A stretch of 64,000 nt of DNA from positions 310,001-374,000 of the forward strand of contig NZ_AP019711.1 in assembly GCF_010537335.1 (NCBI RefSeq). The letters are read 5' to 3'. Under the pieces are notes generated by a model. It was not told where the DNA came from. It saw only the letters and a program-made list of their open reading frames with translations, and searched no databases. This stretch comes from Amedibacterium intestinale (GTDB lineage Bacteria; Bacillota_I; Bacilli_A; Erysipelotrichales; Erysipelotrichaceae). The position numbers were made by a program, and so were the translations under genes. Shown here piece by piece: positions 1 to 8,185 of the stretch (the first letter of the stretch is position 1; each line of letters starts with the position of its first letter).

Positions 1-1032
1 CCTAAGCAGATTTTATATGAAGCACACCCTCATATTGGTACAGATTTATTACGTAATATCGTAAGAAATATACGTAAAGAAATTCAATCTTTAGGTGGAG
101 AAATTTACTTCCAGTCACAGTTGGAAGATGTAGAAATCCAAAAAGGGAGATTAGAGGCAATCATTGTAAATGGAAAACGAATTCCTTGCGAACAAATGAT
201 TTTAGCAATCGGTCATAGTGCAAGAGATACCTTGCGCATGCTGATGAAAAGAGGTTTCTATATCGAACCTAAACCATTTGCGATTGGAGCTCGTATTGAA
301 CATCCGCAATCGATAATTGATAAAGCGCAATATAAATCATTCGCTGGACATCCCCGCTTAAAATCTGCAGAATATCGTTTAACATATCAGGCATCGAATG
401 GAAGAGGTGTTTATACATTTTGTATGTGTCCAGGTGGATATGTTGTACCATCTGCTTCCATGCAAGGTGGTGTTGTGGTAAATGGAATGAGCGAGCATGC
501 TCGTGATGGAGAGAATGCGAATAGTGCATTGTTAGTACAGATACGACCAGAGGATTATGGAAATACGCCAGAAAAAGCCATTGCATTTCAGGAAGATTTA
601 GAAAGAAAAGCATTCTTAAAAGCTGGAAGCAATTATAAAGCACCCGCACAGCTGGTAAAAGACTTTTTAAAACATCGACCATCTACGGTCATGAAAAGTG
701 TTACTCCTACCTATGCTTTAGGTGTAACTCCATGTGATCTTCATGATATTCTACCTTCCTATGTTTGTGAAGCTATGGAGGAAGGAATTAAAGGATTGGA
801 TCGTAAATTAAAAGGATTTGCTATGGATGATGCTGTTCTTACAGGAATAGAAACAAGAAGCAGTTCTCCTGTACGTATTACACGTGAAAAAGATTGTCTA
901 TGTGTAGGGATACAAGGATGCTATCCATGTGGAGAAGGTGCAGGTTATGCAGGAGGTATTGTATCTGCTGCTATTGATGGACTTCGCTGTGCAGAAAAAA
1001 TTATTGAGATCTATCATTTGGAAGAGAGCTAA
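1..1032 (+). CDS. FAD-dependent dehydrogenase, 3' part (COG2509-like)
   Basis: The frame is open from the first base of the window, so the gene begins upstream and only its last 343 codons are seen. The protein resembles the uncharacterised FAD-dependent dehydrogenases of COG2509. Supporting segments are HPHIGTDLLRNIV near the visible start, LAIGHSARDT (a Rossmann-type segment before the substrate domain), and a C-terminal GCYPCGEGAGYAGGI that would contact FAD. The substrate of this family is unknown. The Cys in the GCYPCGEG loop is usual for these proteins. A hairpin terminator follows at once, so this is the last gene of its transcript. Family assignment is fairly sure; the function is not. 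Confidence 0.8.
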   Translation, partial: PKQILYEAHPHIGTDLLRNIVRNIRKEIQSLGGEIYFQSQLEDVEIQKGRLEAIIVNGKRIPCEQMILAIGHSARDTLRMLMKRGFYIEPKPFAIGARIEHPQSIIDKAQYKSFAGHPRLKSAEYRLTYQASNGRGVYTFCMCPGGYVVPSASMQGGVVVNGMSEHARDGENANSALLVQIRPEDYGNTPEKAIAFQEDLERKAFLKAGSNYKAPAQLVKDFLKHRPSTVMKSVTPTYALGVTPCDLHDILPSYVCEAMEEGIKGLDRKLKGFAMDDAVLTGIETRSSSPVRITREKDCLCVGIQGCYPCGEGAGYAGGIVSAAIDGLRCAEKIIEIYHLEES

Positions 1033-1047
1033 AAAGCTCTTTTTTTG
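1025..1047 (+). terminator. Rho-independent terminator
   Basis: AGAGCT, an AAAA loop and AGCTCT are followed by a run of T. The left arm overlaps the end of the dehydrogenase gene. Confidence 0.75.
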
Positions 1048-1092
1048 TATATTTTCTTATCTGGAAGCATACACATACGTTGAGGTGAAGGT

Positions 1093-2388
1093 ATGAGTAG
1101 GCGTTGCAAAGTTTATGTTTATACAGGGGTTTTTATAGTTGCAGTATTACTAATGGCACTTATTATTAAACTGTTTTTCTTTAGTGGATGGTTTACCCCT
1201 TTATTAAGTTTAAAAGGGGAGAAAGTCATGGAAGTACAGGTAAAGAAACCTTTTCAAGATCCAGGTGTAAAGGCAAGATATCATCTAAAAGACTTTCAAA
1301 ATGATGTACGTACTACGAGTAATGTAAATAGGAATCGAATAGGAGAGTATACGATTGTATATGAATGGAAAAATAAAACAGTAGAGCGAATAGTCAAAGT
1401 AGTGGATAAAAAAGCTCCGAAATTAAAATTAAAAGGAGATAATCCATTGCGTATATTTGAAAATGAAACATATCAAGAAGCAGGATATACAGCAATTGAT
1501 GATTATGATGGGGATCTTACAGCTAAGGTACAAATTAAAAATAATGTAAATACAAAAAAACAAGGAAACTATAAGATTATCTATTCTGTAAAGGATAAAA
1601 ATGGCAATCAAAGCAGTGTAGAAAGACAAGTAGAGGTATGTCCTGATCCAACAAATCAAAAGTTGTATTATAATTATGATTCTTATGATAATAAGATGGA
1701 AGAATGGTGGTTTGAAAAAAGTAAAAATCATGAGAGAAATAAAGGAGCATTATCTTCCTCTTTGTTGAGTAAATATAATACCTGTTATTTAGGACCTGAT
1801 GAGAAAGTAATATATTTAACATTTGATGAAGGTGGAAATGATATTACCTATATAAAAGAAATCGCTAATGTATTGAACAAACATAATGTAAAAGCTACAT
1901 TTTTCTTAACGAGAAACTATATAAAAAATGAAGCTGATTTTATACGTGATTTAGTAAAACATGGACATGTTATTGGAAATCATACCTGGCATCATTATGA
2001 TATGACAACATTGGCAAATGCTTCAAAAGTAGATGATTTTGTAAAAGAGATTACAGAAACATCAAAAACATATATGGAAGTGGTAGGAGAGCCGATGAAA
2101 AAAATCTTTCGATTCCCTAAAGGCGGTGCAAGTGAAAGAACTATGAAAATGGTATCCGATTTAGGATACAAAAGTTTTAACTGGAGTCATGCGTATTATG
2201 ATTTTGCAAGTGATGTAAGCAAAGAGGAAGCGTTAAAGACTTTGATTGATCACTATCATAATGGTGCGATTTATTTACTTCATCCAAGCAATAAAGGAAA
2301 TTATGAAGCCATGGATGAATTTTTGACACAAATGGAAAAGTTAGGTTATCGTTTTGATACGGTAGATCATATTCAAATTATCAAGTAG
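1093..2388 (+). CDS. PdaA-like polysaccharide deacetylase with Ig-like domains
   Basis: This is a membrane-anchored carbohydrate esterase of family CE4, probably deacetylating peptidoglycan or a related wall polymer. One membrane helix lies at about residues 8-30. Two Ig-like (DUF5011-type) modules follow at about 45-185, then a NodB domain at about 235-430. The first metal/catalytic motif reads TFDEGG instead of TFDDGP, as seen in the PdaA subgroup; the second is HVIGNHTWHH; FRFPKGGASERT and GAIYLLHPS also match PdaA. The ATG is preceded by GAGGTGAAGGT. The domain order suggests attachment outside the membrane, with the Ig-like part spanning into the wall. Deacetylase assignment is sure; muramic-delta-lactam specificity is an inference. 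Confidence 0.87.
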   Translation: MSRRCKVYVYTGVFIVAVLLMALIIKLFFFSGWFTPLLSLKGEKVMEVQVKKPFQDPGVKARYHLKDFQNDVRTTSNVNRNRIGEYTIVYEWKNKTVERIVKVVDKKAPKLKLKGDNPLRIFENETYQEAGYTAIDDYDGDLTAKVQIKNNVNTKKQGNYKIIYSVKDKNGNQSSVERQVEVCPDPTNQKLYYNYDSYDNKMEEWWFEKSKNHERNKGALSSSLLSKYNTCYLGPDEKVIYLTFDEGGNDITYIKEIANVLNKHNVKATFFLTRNYIKNEADFIRDLVKHGHVIGNHTWHHYDMTTLANASKVDDFVKEITETSKTYMEVVGEPMKKIFRFPKGGASERTMKMVSDLGYKSFNWSHAYYDFASDVSKEEALKTLIDHYHNGAIYLLHPSNKGNYEAMDEFLTQMEKLGYRFDTVDHIQIIK

Positions 2389-2434
2389 AAATTTATCTTT
2401 AAAAAAGATATAATGATACGCAGGATGTGATGAA

Positions 2435-2920
2435 ATGAAAAAACGCATTGTGTATCTGTTTTTAAGTGTTTTATGGATGATCGTTATTTTTTCTTTTTCT
2501 ATGCAAAATGGGGGAGAGTCTTCTGGGGTCAGTAATCAGGTGATTCTCTTCATAGAAAATATTACAGGTATTCAGCTAATGCATAATCAATGGATTTCTC
2601 TTGATACCATTCAATTTCTTATTAGGAAAGCTGCCCATATGAGTGAGTATGCGATTTTAGCAATGTTGCTTTATATGTTTGCTAGAGAAAGCAAGATTCA
2701 AAGCTCTTTTATATTTGCGTTGATTTTCAGTATGCTATATGCCTGTACAGATGAATTTCATCAGCTGTTTGTAAGTGGAAGATCTGGACAATGGCAAGAT
2801 GTATTTATTGATACAAGTGGATCCTTTTTAGGGTTATGTGTGCAGCAGTTGTGGTTTGTTTTAAAGCATAAAATGCAAACTGGAAAAAGAAAAGTCAAAA
2901 AAAGCATTGACAAGATATAG
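2435..2920 (+). CDS. VanZ family membrane protein
   Basis: A 161-residue protein with about four membrane helices. The VanZ signature is clear: Arg/Lys-Ala-Ala-His-Met-Ser-Glu-Tyr (KAAHMSEYAIL) near residue 67, and ACTDEFHQLFVSGRSGQW near residue 103. VanZ proteins are linked to low-level teicoplanin resistance, but most family members have unknown roles in the cell envelope. The gene lies 46 bases after the deacetylase in the same direction and may be co-transcribed, which would fit a wall-related role. The C-terminus is basic (KRKVKKSIDKI) and cytoplasmic by prediction. Confidence 0.85.
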   Translation: MKKRIVYLFLSVLWMIVIFSFSMQNGGESSGVSNQVILFIENITGIQLMHNQWISLDTIQFLIRKAAHMSEYAILAMLLYMFARESKIQSSFIFALIFSMLYACTDEFHQLFVSGRSGQWQDVFIDTSGSFLGLCVQQLWFVLKHKMQTGKRKVKKSIDKI

Positions 2921-2948
2921 TGTGAGGTGTATGATACAGACAACAAAA

Positions 2949-3116
2949 AAATCGTATAGAGGCAGCGATGCATCAGAGTAGAAGTGGGAGTTGGCAAACT
3001 ATGAAAACTTCGAAAGGTAATCATCGCCGAAAACATAATTTTGGCAAAAATTTTGTTTGGGGTTGTGTGGAAATACCTACAACACTCCTTCATTCGTGAA
3101 GAGGAGCTATTAACAC
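2949..3116 (+). promoter_or_regulatory. Lysine riboswitch (L box)
   Basis: The untranslated leader carries the conserved lysine-riboswitch core in order: ATAGAGGCAGCGATG and AGAGTAG at the 5' side, GAAAGGTAATCATCGCCGAA in the middle, TTGTTTGGGGTTGTGTG, and a closing GAAGAGGAGCTAT. These line up with the B. subtilis lysC leader. A terminator hairpin follows at 3133-3157, so the expected logic is lysine binding, then termination, then low transporter expression. The downstream ABC transporter is therefore most likely a lysine importer. Recognition rests on sequence motifs; folding was not computed. Confidence 0.88.
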
Positions 3117-3132
3117 TCGTTTTAAATTATAG

Positions 3133-3157
3133 AGTCGTGTAATAGCACGACTTTTTT
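3133..3157 (+). terminator. Riboswitch-controlled terminator
   Basis: AGTCGTG, a six-base loop and CACGACT are followed by TTTTTT. It lies between the lysine aptamer and the transporter genes and is the likely expression platform. Confidence 0.8.
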
Positions 3158-3194
3158 GTTAAGTAACTAGATAAAGAAAGACGAGGGAAAGAAA

Positions 3195-4028
3195 ATGAAA
3201 AAATTATTATGTGCAGCATTTGCGATGACAATGGTATTAACAGGATGCGGGAGCTCAAATGATTCAGCTAAAACTTCTGAAAACACAGGAAAAGAATACT
3301 TTACAGTAGGTATGGAATGTAACTATGCTCCTTATAACTGGCAGACTACAGAACAGACTGAAACAAGTGTAAGTATTGGTGGTGCTGGATACTGTGATGG
3401 ATATGATGTGCGAGTAGCACGAGCTATTGCAGAAGATTTAGGACGTGAAGTACAGGTAAAGAAAATCGCGTGGGAAGGTTTGCAGCCTGCACTTAATTCT
3501 GGTGAAATAGATGCGGTTATTGCAGGTATGACAGCAAATCCTGAACGTGAAAAAGGAATGGACTTTACAACTCCTTACTATGATTCTGAAATGGTCATGA
3601 TTGTTCGTAAATCAGATAAAGATGTTGTAAAATACAACGATATTCAGCAGTTTAGTGGTAAGACGATCATTGGTCAGCTGTCAACAAATTACGACACGGT
3701 AATTGATCAAATTAAAGGAGTAAAACATGCTACTCCTAAGAAAACATATCCGGAAATGGTTGTAGCTTTACAAAACAAAGAAGTTGATGGAATTACAGCT
3801 GAACTTCCGGTTGCAGAAAGTGTTGTTTCAACGAATAAGGATTTAACGATTGTACATTTTGCAGAAGGAAAAGGTTTTAATATTGATAACAGTGTTTCTA
3901 TCGGTATGAAAGAAGGATCTAGAGGTTCTGAATTCTTTGAAAGTGTACAGAAGTCTTTAGATAAAATTGATGCAGAAACAAGAACGAATTGGATGAAAGA
4001 GGCCAATAACAGCCAAAATACAAAATAA
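3195..4028 (+). CDS. Amino-acid ABC transporter substrate-binding lipoprotein (probably lysine)
   Basis: A periplasmic-binding-protein type II fold protein anchored as a lipoprotein. The signal peptide ends in the lipobox LTGC with the acylated Cys at residue 18. YFTVGMECNYAPYNW at the start of the mature domain and GYDVRVARAIAEDLG, MTANPEREKGMDFT match family-3 solute-binding proteins for polar amino acids. It is the first gene behind the lysine riboswitch, followed within 14 bases by permease and ATPase genes, so lysine (or lysine/arginine) is the best guess for the ligand. RBS GACGAGGGAAAG precedes the ATG. Confidence 0.9.
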   Translation: MKKLLCAAFAMTMVLTGCGSSNDSAKTSENTGKEYFTVGMECNYAPYNWQTTEQTETSVSIGGAGYCDGYDVRVARAIAEDLGREVQVKKIAWEGLQPALNSGEIDAVIAGMTANPEREKGMDFTTPYYDSEMVMIVRKSDKDVVKYNDIQQFSGKTIIGQLSTNYDTVIDQIKGVKHATPKKTYPEMVVALQNKEVDGITAELPVAESVVSTNKDLTIVHFAEGKGFNIDNSVSIGMKEGSRGSEFFESVQKSLDKIDAETRTNWMKEANNSQNTK

Positions 4029-4042
4029 GGAGTTTATAAAAA

Positions 4043-4801
4043 ATGGTTATCTTATTTAATATACCTGAAGGAACAGGGATGCTTGGTAAATCCTTGCTGA
4101 TATTGCAAGAGTATTATCCATTGTTCTGGTATGGGGTTAAAATTACATTATTATTATCAATGCTAGGTACGATCTTTGGACTTGTTTTAGGACTTATCTT
4201 AGGCGGTGCCAGATCTGTTGTTATAGAAGAAAGAGATGCTCTTCCTGTAAAAATTATCAAAAAAATAATACATGGTTTTGTAGCACTTTATGTTTGGTTT
4301 TTTAGGGGTACGCCAATGATGGTGCAGGCAATGTTCTTTTATTACTCATTAAAACCAATCATCGGATGGACGCCATTAGTTGCTGGTGTAACTATTATTT
4401 CGGTAAACACTGGGGCATATATGGCAGAAATAATTCGATCTGGGATTCAGTCTGTTGATAAAGGACAGATTGAAGGAGCTAGAAGTTTAGGTATGACGAA
4501 TACACAAACAATGATGAATATTGTTTTACCGCAGGCAATTCGTAATTCTTTCCCATCCATTGGTAATGAATTTATAGTTAATATTAAAGATAGCTCTATG
4601 TTAAATGTAATTAGTCTTTCAGATTTATATTTTCAATCAAGTTCTATAGCTGGAAGTGTTGGCTTATTCATGGAAACATTCTTGATTACTTGTGCAGTTT
4701 ATTTGATTCTAACAAGTTTTGCTACAATGATTTTAAATTATGTCGAGAAAAAGATGAATACACAAAAAAATGGATTTGATCAGAAAGCGGGTGAAGCATA
4801 A
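4043..4801 (+). CDS. Amino-acid ABC transporter permease
   Basis: A 252-residue inner-membrane permease of the HisM/GlnP type with about five helices. The permease EAA-loop is visible as [20 protein letters not shown], and [16 protein letters not shown] is the usual family-3 permease motif. An N-terminal extension of about 25 residues precedes the first helix. The ATG follows AAGGAG, and its stop codon shares a base with the next start codon (TAATG), so translation of permease and ATPase is probably coupled. It should form a homodimer with the ATPase dimer below. Confidence 0.91.
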   Translation: MVILFNIPEGTGMLGKSLLILQEYYPLFWYGVKITLLLSMLGTIFGLVLGLILGGARSVVIEERDALPVKIIKKIIHGFVALYVWFFRGTPMMVQAMFFYYSLKPIIGWTPLVAGVTIISVNTGAYMAEIIRSGIQSVDKGQIEGARSLGMTNTQTMMNIVLPQAIRNSFPSIGNEFIVNIKDSSMLNVISLSDLYFQSSSIAGSVGLFMETFLITCAVYLILTSFATMILNYVEKKMNTQKNGFDQKAGEA

Positions 4802-5553
4802 TGAATTCTACAAGTATTATTCAAATTAATCACTTGAAAAAAAGCTTTGGAGCTTTAAAAGTATTGAATGATGTTGAATTTCATTGTGATAGCGGGGAAG
4901 TTATTACGATTATTGGTTCCAGTGGTAGTGGGAAAAGTACATTGCTTCGCTGTATCAATCTGCTGGAGACACCAGATGGAGGAGAAATTCTTTATCATGG
5001 AAAAGATATTTTAAAAGGAGAAATTAATTTAAATACGCATCGTTCCAAGGTAGGGATGGTATTTCAGTCTTTCAATCTTTTCAATAATAAAACTGTTTTG
5101 GAAAATTGTATGATTGGACAGATTAAAGTTTTAAAAAGAAGTAAAGAAGAGGCAAAAGAAAAAGCCATGTATTACTTGAGAAAAGTAGGAATGGAAGCAT
5201 TTGCTAATTCCAGCTCTACACAGCTTAGCGGAGGACAGAAACAGCGTGTTGCGATTGCCAGAGCATTGTGTATGGATCCTGAGGTTTTATTGTTTGATGA
5301 ACCAACAAGTGCACTAGATCCAGAAATGGTTGGTGACGTTCTTGATGTAATGAAACAGCTTGCTGAAGAAGGTTTAACAATGATCGTTGTTACTCATGAA
5401 ATGCAGTTTGCACATGATATCAGTTCCCGTGTAATCTTTATGGATAAAGGGATTATTGCGGAACAGGGAACTCCTCAGCAAATTTTTGAAAATCCACAAC
5501 AGGAAAGAACGAAAGAGTTCTTGCAGCGTTATCGTATAAGCAGTCAAAAATAA
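4801..5553 (+). CDS. Amino-acid ABC transporter ATP-binding protein
   Basis: The ATPase of the same importer. Walker A is GSSGSGKST (about residues 39-47), the signature is [15 protein letters not shown], Walker B is [14 protein letters not shown], and the H-loop is VVTHEMQFA. Its 250 residues are standard for GlnQ/HisP-like proteins. The stretch between Walker A and Q-loop is normal. It ends the riboswitch-led operon; a terminator hairpin overlaps its last codons. Confidence 0.93.
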   Translation: MNSTSIIQINHLKKSFGALKVLNDVEFHCDSGEVITIIGSSGSGKSTLLRCINLLETPDGGEILYHGKDILKGEINLNTHRSKVGMVFQSFNLFNNKTVLENCMIGQIKVLKRSKEEAKEKAMYYLRKVGMEAFANSSSTQLSGGQKQRVAIARALCMDPEVLLFDEPTSALDPEMVGDVLDVMKQLAEEGLTMIVVTHEMQFAHDISSRVIFMDKGIIAEQGTPQQIFENPQQERTKEFLQRYRISSQK

Positions 5554-5564
5554 GACTGCTTTTT
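5539..5564 (+). terminator. Rho-independent terminator
   Basis: AGCAGTC and GACTGCT pair around an eight-base loop that contains the ATPase stop codon, followed by TTTT. Confidence 0.7.
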
Positions 5565-5593
5565 CTATGTTATTATGAATTGGGAGATTTTAA

Positions 5594-6448
5594 ATGAATA
5601 GAATTGATAAAGATAATATATTTTCACTTTTATTTAAAACTGCATTAAAATCCGGAGAAGTTGCTTTATCAATGCAGAAAACAATTGTGAATGAAAAAAA
5701 GCCAGTTGATGAAATTGAAAATGAAACATCCTGTCATAAAGCAATGAGAGAAGCTAAAACAAAGGCTGATGAAATCGTACAGGAAATGTTTTTGAATGCA
5801 CTTCTTCCATATAAAGATATACTGACTTTAGATGTAGAAGAAGATACTTGTTCCACGTCTTTATATAATTTGAAAAATTATGAATGCACATTTATTTTAG
5901 ATCCTATTGATGGCACGCTTCGCTATATTCAACAAGAAGATGGATGGTCAATATGTGCAGGTATTATAAAAGAAAATACATTTTTATGTGCTCTTGTTTA
6001 TTTTCCTAAAAGAAAAATAATGTATGTGTGTGAAAAAGATAAAGGTGCATATGTATATCATAATCCAAAACATATAGATGACAGAAAGCGATTGGTTTTT
6101 CCATCCATGATAAACAAAGATAAAATATATTATAATTATCGTTTAGCAACTTCATTTGTTTCTTATTTACAGGAAAACGGCTTTGAAATGATAGAAGATA
6201 CTAAGAATCAAATTGGATGTCCTGATGCGATTATTGAATGCATAAATGCAAAAGCTTGTGCATATATAGGTGCCGGAAGAAATTTGCGTGATATTTTATT
6301 AGCTGTTATTTTTTCTTTTATGCAGCAGGGAAAAGCTCTTGATTTCCAAGGTAATCCTATCGTATGGGAAACGCATGGAAGGCAAAAAGAACTTGTAATT
6401 ACAATCAATGCTTATTTGATGCAAGTCTTGAGTAAATACAAAAAATAA
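5594..6448 (+). CDS. Inositol monophosphatase/CysQ family phosphatase
   Basis: A Mg2+/Li+-type phosphatase fold of 284 residues. The metal site DPIDGT appears in FILDPIDGTLRYIQ near residue 100, with LDVEEDT just upstream in the place of the usual GEE motif. WSICAGIIKE follows as in the family. The C-terminal metal motif (WDxxAG) is not obvious: the corresponding segment reads GAGRNLRDILLAVI, which keeps an Asp but is divergent. The substrate could be an inositol phosphate, a sugar phosphate or PAP; the sequence does not decide. The gene follows a terminator and is probably transcribed alone. Confidence 0.75.
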   Translation: MNRIDKDNIFSLLFKTALKSGEVALSMQKTIVNEKKPVDEIENETSCHKAMREAKTKADEIVQEMFLNALLPYKDILTLDVEEDTCSTSLYNLKNYECTFILDPIDGTLRYIQQEDGWSICAGIIKENTFLCALVYFPKRKIMYVCEKDKGAYVYHNPKHIDDRKRLVFPSMINKDKIYYNYRLATSFVSYLQENGFEMIEDTKNQIGCPDAIIECINAKACAYIGAGRNLRDILLAVIFSFMQQGKALDFQGNPIVWETHGRQKELVITINAYLMQVLSKYKK

Positions 6449-6537
6449 TGTATTTTTTATACTTGAATATATTTTTACAATATTTTTGTGACTTTTTCTA
6501 CTTTATTTCGTATATAGATAAAAAAGGAGAAAAGAAG

Positions 6538-7002
6538 ATGAAAGAAGAAAAAGAATATATTCATAAAGAAATGAAGAAAAAAATGAAACAGTTACAAAAG
6601 TATACAGCAACACTTCGTTTAAGGAGCATCTTATACGATGAATCAAATCGATCTCTTGAAGTAGAAGATGATCTTGTAGATTATTTAAATTATACGAAAA
6701 GTATTATTAACTGTTCATCAAGCAGAAAAACTTACTATAGCGGTGATCCTGTTTTGTCCGCAATGGAAAAAAGACATAAAAATCAGCAGGAAAGAAAAAA
6801 ACAGGATGAAGATTTTTATGTTTTATTGCTTGCAATACAGCAATTGCCTGAATTAGAAAGAAATTTATTATTTGATTTATATGTAAGAAATCTTGATAAA
6901 AAGGTTATAGAACTTCGTCAGGGTGGAATAGTAGAGAGTACTTTGCATCGCCGTTTAAATAGAGCATTGGAACATTTATGGGAGTATTTGAAAGAAGTAT
7001 AG
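6538..7002 (+). CDS. Small protein with sigma-70 region 4-like C-terminus
   Basis: The frame is open from 6448, but AAGGAG lies eight bases before the ATG at 6538, so that start is preferred (154 residues). The N-terminus is highly charged and helical (MKEEKEYIHKEMKKKMKQLQ). The C-terminus, LPELERNLLFDLYVRNLDKK followed by ESTLHRRLNRALEHLW, looks like the helix-turn-helix of sigma region 4 or of ArpU-type phage regulators. No region 2 is present, so it is not a complete sigma factor. A regulatory role is inferred from this segment only. Confidence 0.55.
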   Translation: MKEEKEYIHKEMKKKMKQLQKYTATLRLRSILYDESNRSLEVEDDLVDYLNYTKSIINCSSSRKTYYSGDPVLSAMEKRHKNQQERKKQDEDFYVLLLAIQQLPELERNLLFDLYVRNLDKKVIELRQGGIVESTLHRRLNRALEHLWEYLKEV

Positions 7003-7114
7003 GAAATTCATTGAAATGTGTTTGTTGTTTCTATAGTCCTAAACAATTCTATGATATAATAATCTAGAGAGGTTACTTTTATATTCAAATTTAGAAAATA
7101 AAAGGAGAAGCATC

Positions 7115-8167
7115 ATGAAAAATTCAGTGAAAAGTTATGTCATTAATATCTTTATTGTGACTTCCTTAACGATTGTTGCTTTATGGTTTGCGTTAAAAGA
7201 TAATTATCAGGAAGTCATCACAATGATTTCTGGAATGAAAAGTTACTGGCTTGTATTAATATTGTTTTGGGGAATCATGTATTCGTGTATTTCGGGATAT
7301 GTATTAACAATTTTTACTAGAAAAAATAAAAAAGATTATCGGTTTCGTGAAGGCTTATCGAATTATCTTGTAGGTTTTTTCTTCAGCAGTATTACACCAA
7401 GTTCAACAGGTGGACAATTTGCACAAGCTTATATTTTTAAAAAGCAAAAAATAAAGCTTAGTGATGGAGCTAGTATTTTATGGGGTGATTTTATTATATT
7501 CCAAACGACATTAATGATTTATGTCACTATTTTGTTTTTTCTTCGCTATTCTTACTATGTGGAGATAATGGGAGGGATCTTGCTTGTTTTTATTTTAGCT
7601 GGATATGGAGTCAATCTTGCCATTATTGTAGTATTATGGACAATGGCCTTATTTCCCAAATTATATGTGAAATTGAGTGGAAATGTAGTTCGTATTCTTG
7701 CGAAATTTAAAATTGTAAAGGATAAGGAAAAAACACTTGTAACATGGAGTGAACAGGTAATGTCTTTTACAAAAGAAATTAAGCGTCTGCATCATGAAAA
7801 AATGTTGATTTTAAAAACAGCAGTTTTAAGTGTTTTGCGAATGAGCGTTCAATTCAGTTTGCCATGGGTAATTGCGAATGCTTTAGGACACCCACTGGGA
7901 ATTGAGTACCTTTTAGATTGTTTGGCTTTGTCTAGTTTTGTTATGATGGCAAATGCATTTATTCCCATTCCTGGTTCAAGTGGTGGGACCGAATTTGTAT
8001 TTACGATGCTGTATGGGTATTTATTACAAGATTCAGCGTTAGCTAGCAGTATTATGATCTTATGGCGGTTCTCTACATATCATTTCATCATGATAGCAGG
8101 GGCAATTACTTTTGTGATATTAAAACATAAATACACAAAAGAAAGAATTAAAGAAAGAGGTATATAG
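7115..8167 (+). CDS. Flippase-like integral membrane protein (LPG synthase TM family)
   Basis: A 350-residue protein with eight or so membrane helices of the lysylphosphatidylglycerol synthase transmembrane family (UPF0104/AglD-like). The hallmark SSITPSSTGGQFAQAYIF near residue 90 and PIPGSSGGTEFVFTML near residue 285 are visible. The aminoacyl-transfer domain of MprF is absent, so it should act as a lipid-linked flippase or accessory membrane protein. It lies 18 bases before a GT4 glycosyltransferase of the diacylglycerol type, which suggests glycolipid or lipoteichoic-acid anchor biosynthesis. The ATG has a good AAGGAG upstream. Confidence 0.85.
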   Translation: MKNSVKSYVINIFIVTSLTIVALWFALKDNYQEVITMISGMKSYWLVLILFWGIMYSCISGYVLTIFTRKNKKDYRFREGLSNYLVGFFFSSITPSSTGGQFAQAYIFKKQKIKLSDGASILWGDFIIFQTTLMIYVTILFFLRYSYYVEIMGGILLVFILAGYGVNLAIIVVLWTMALFPKLYVKLSGNVVRILAKFKIVKDKEKTLVTWSEQVMSFTKEIKRLHHEKMLILKTAVLSVLRMSVQFSLPWVIANALGHPLGIEYLLDCLALSSFVMMANAFIPIPGSSGGTEFVFTMLYGYLLQDSALASSIMILWRFSTYHFIMIAGAITFVILKHKYTKERIKERGI

Positions 8168-8185
8168 GGGAGGATTGTTCATTTT

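Noticed and set aside
5594..6448. Labelling the phosphatase as CysQ
   Set aside because: The first metal motif and the C-terminal motif are divergent, and no sulphur-assimilation gene is next to it.
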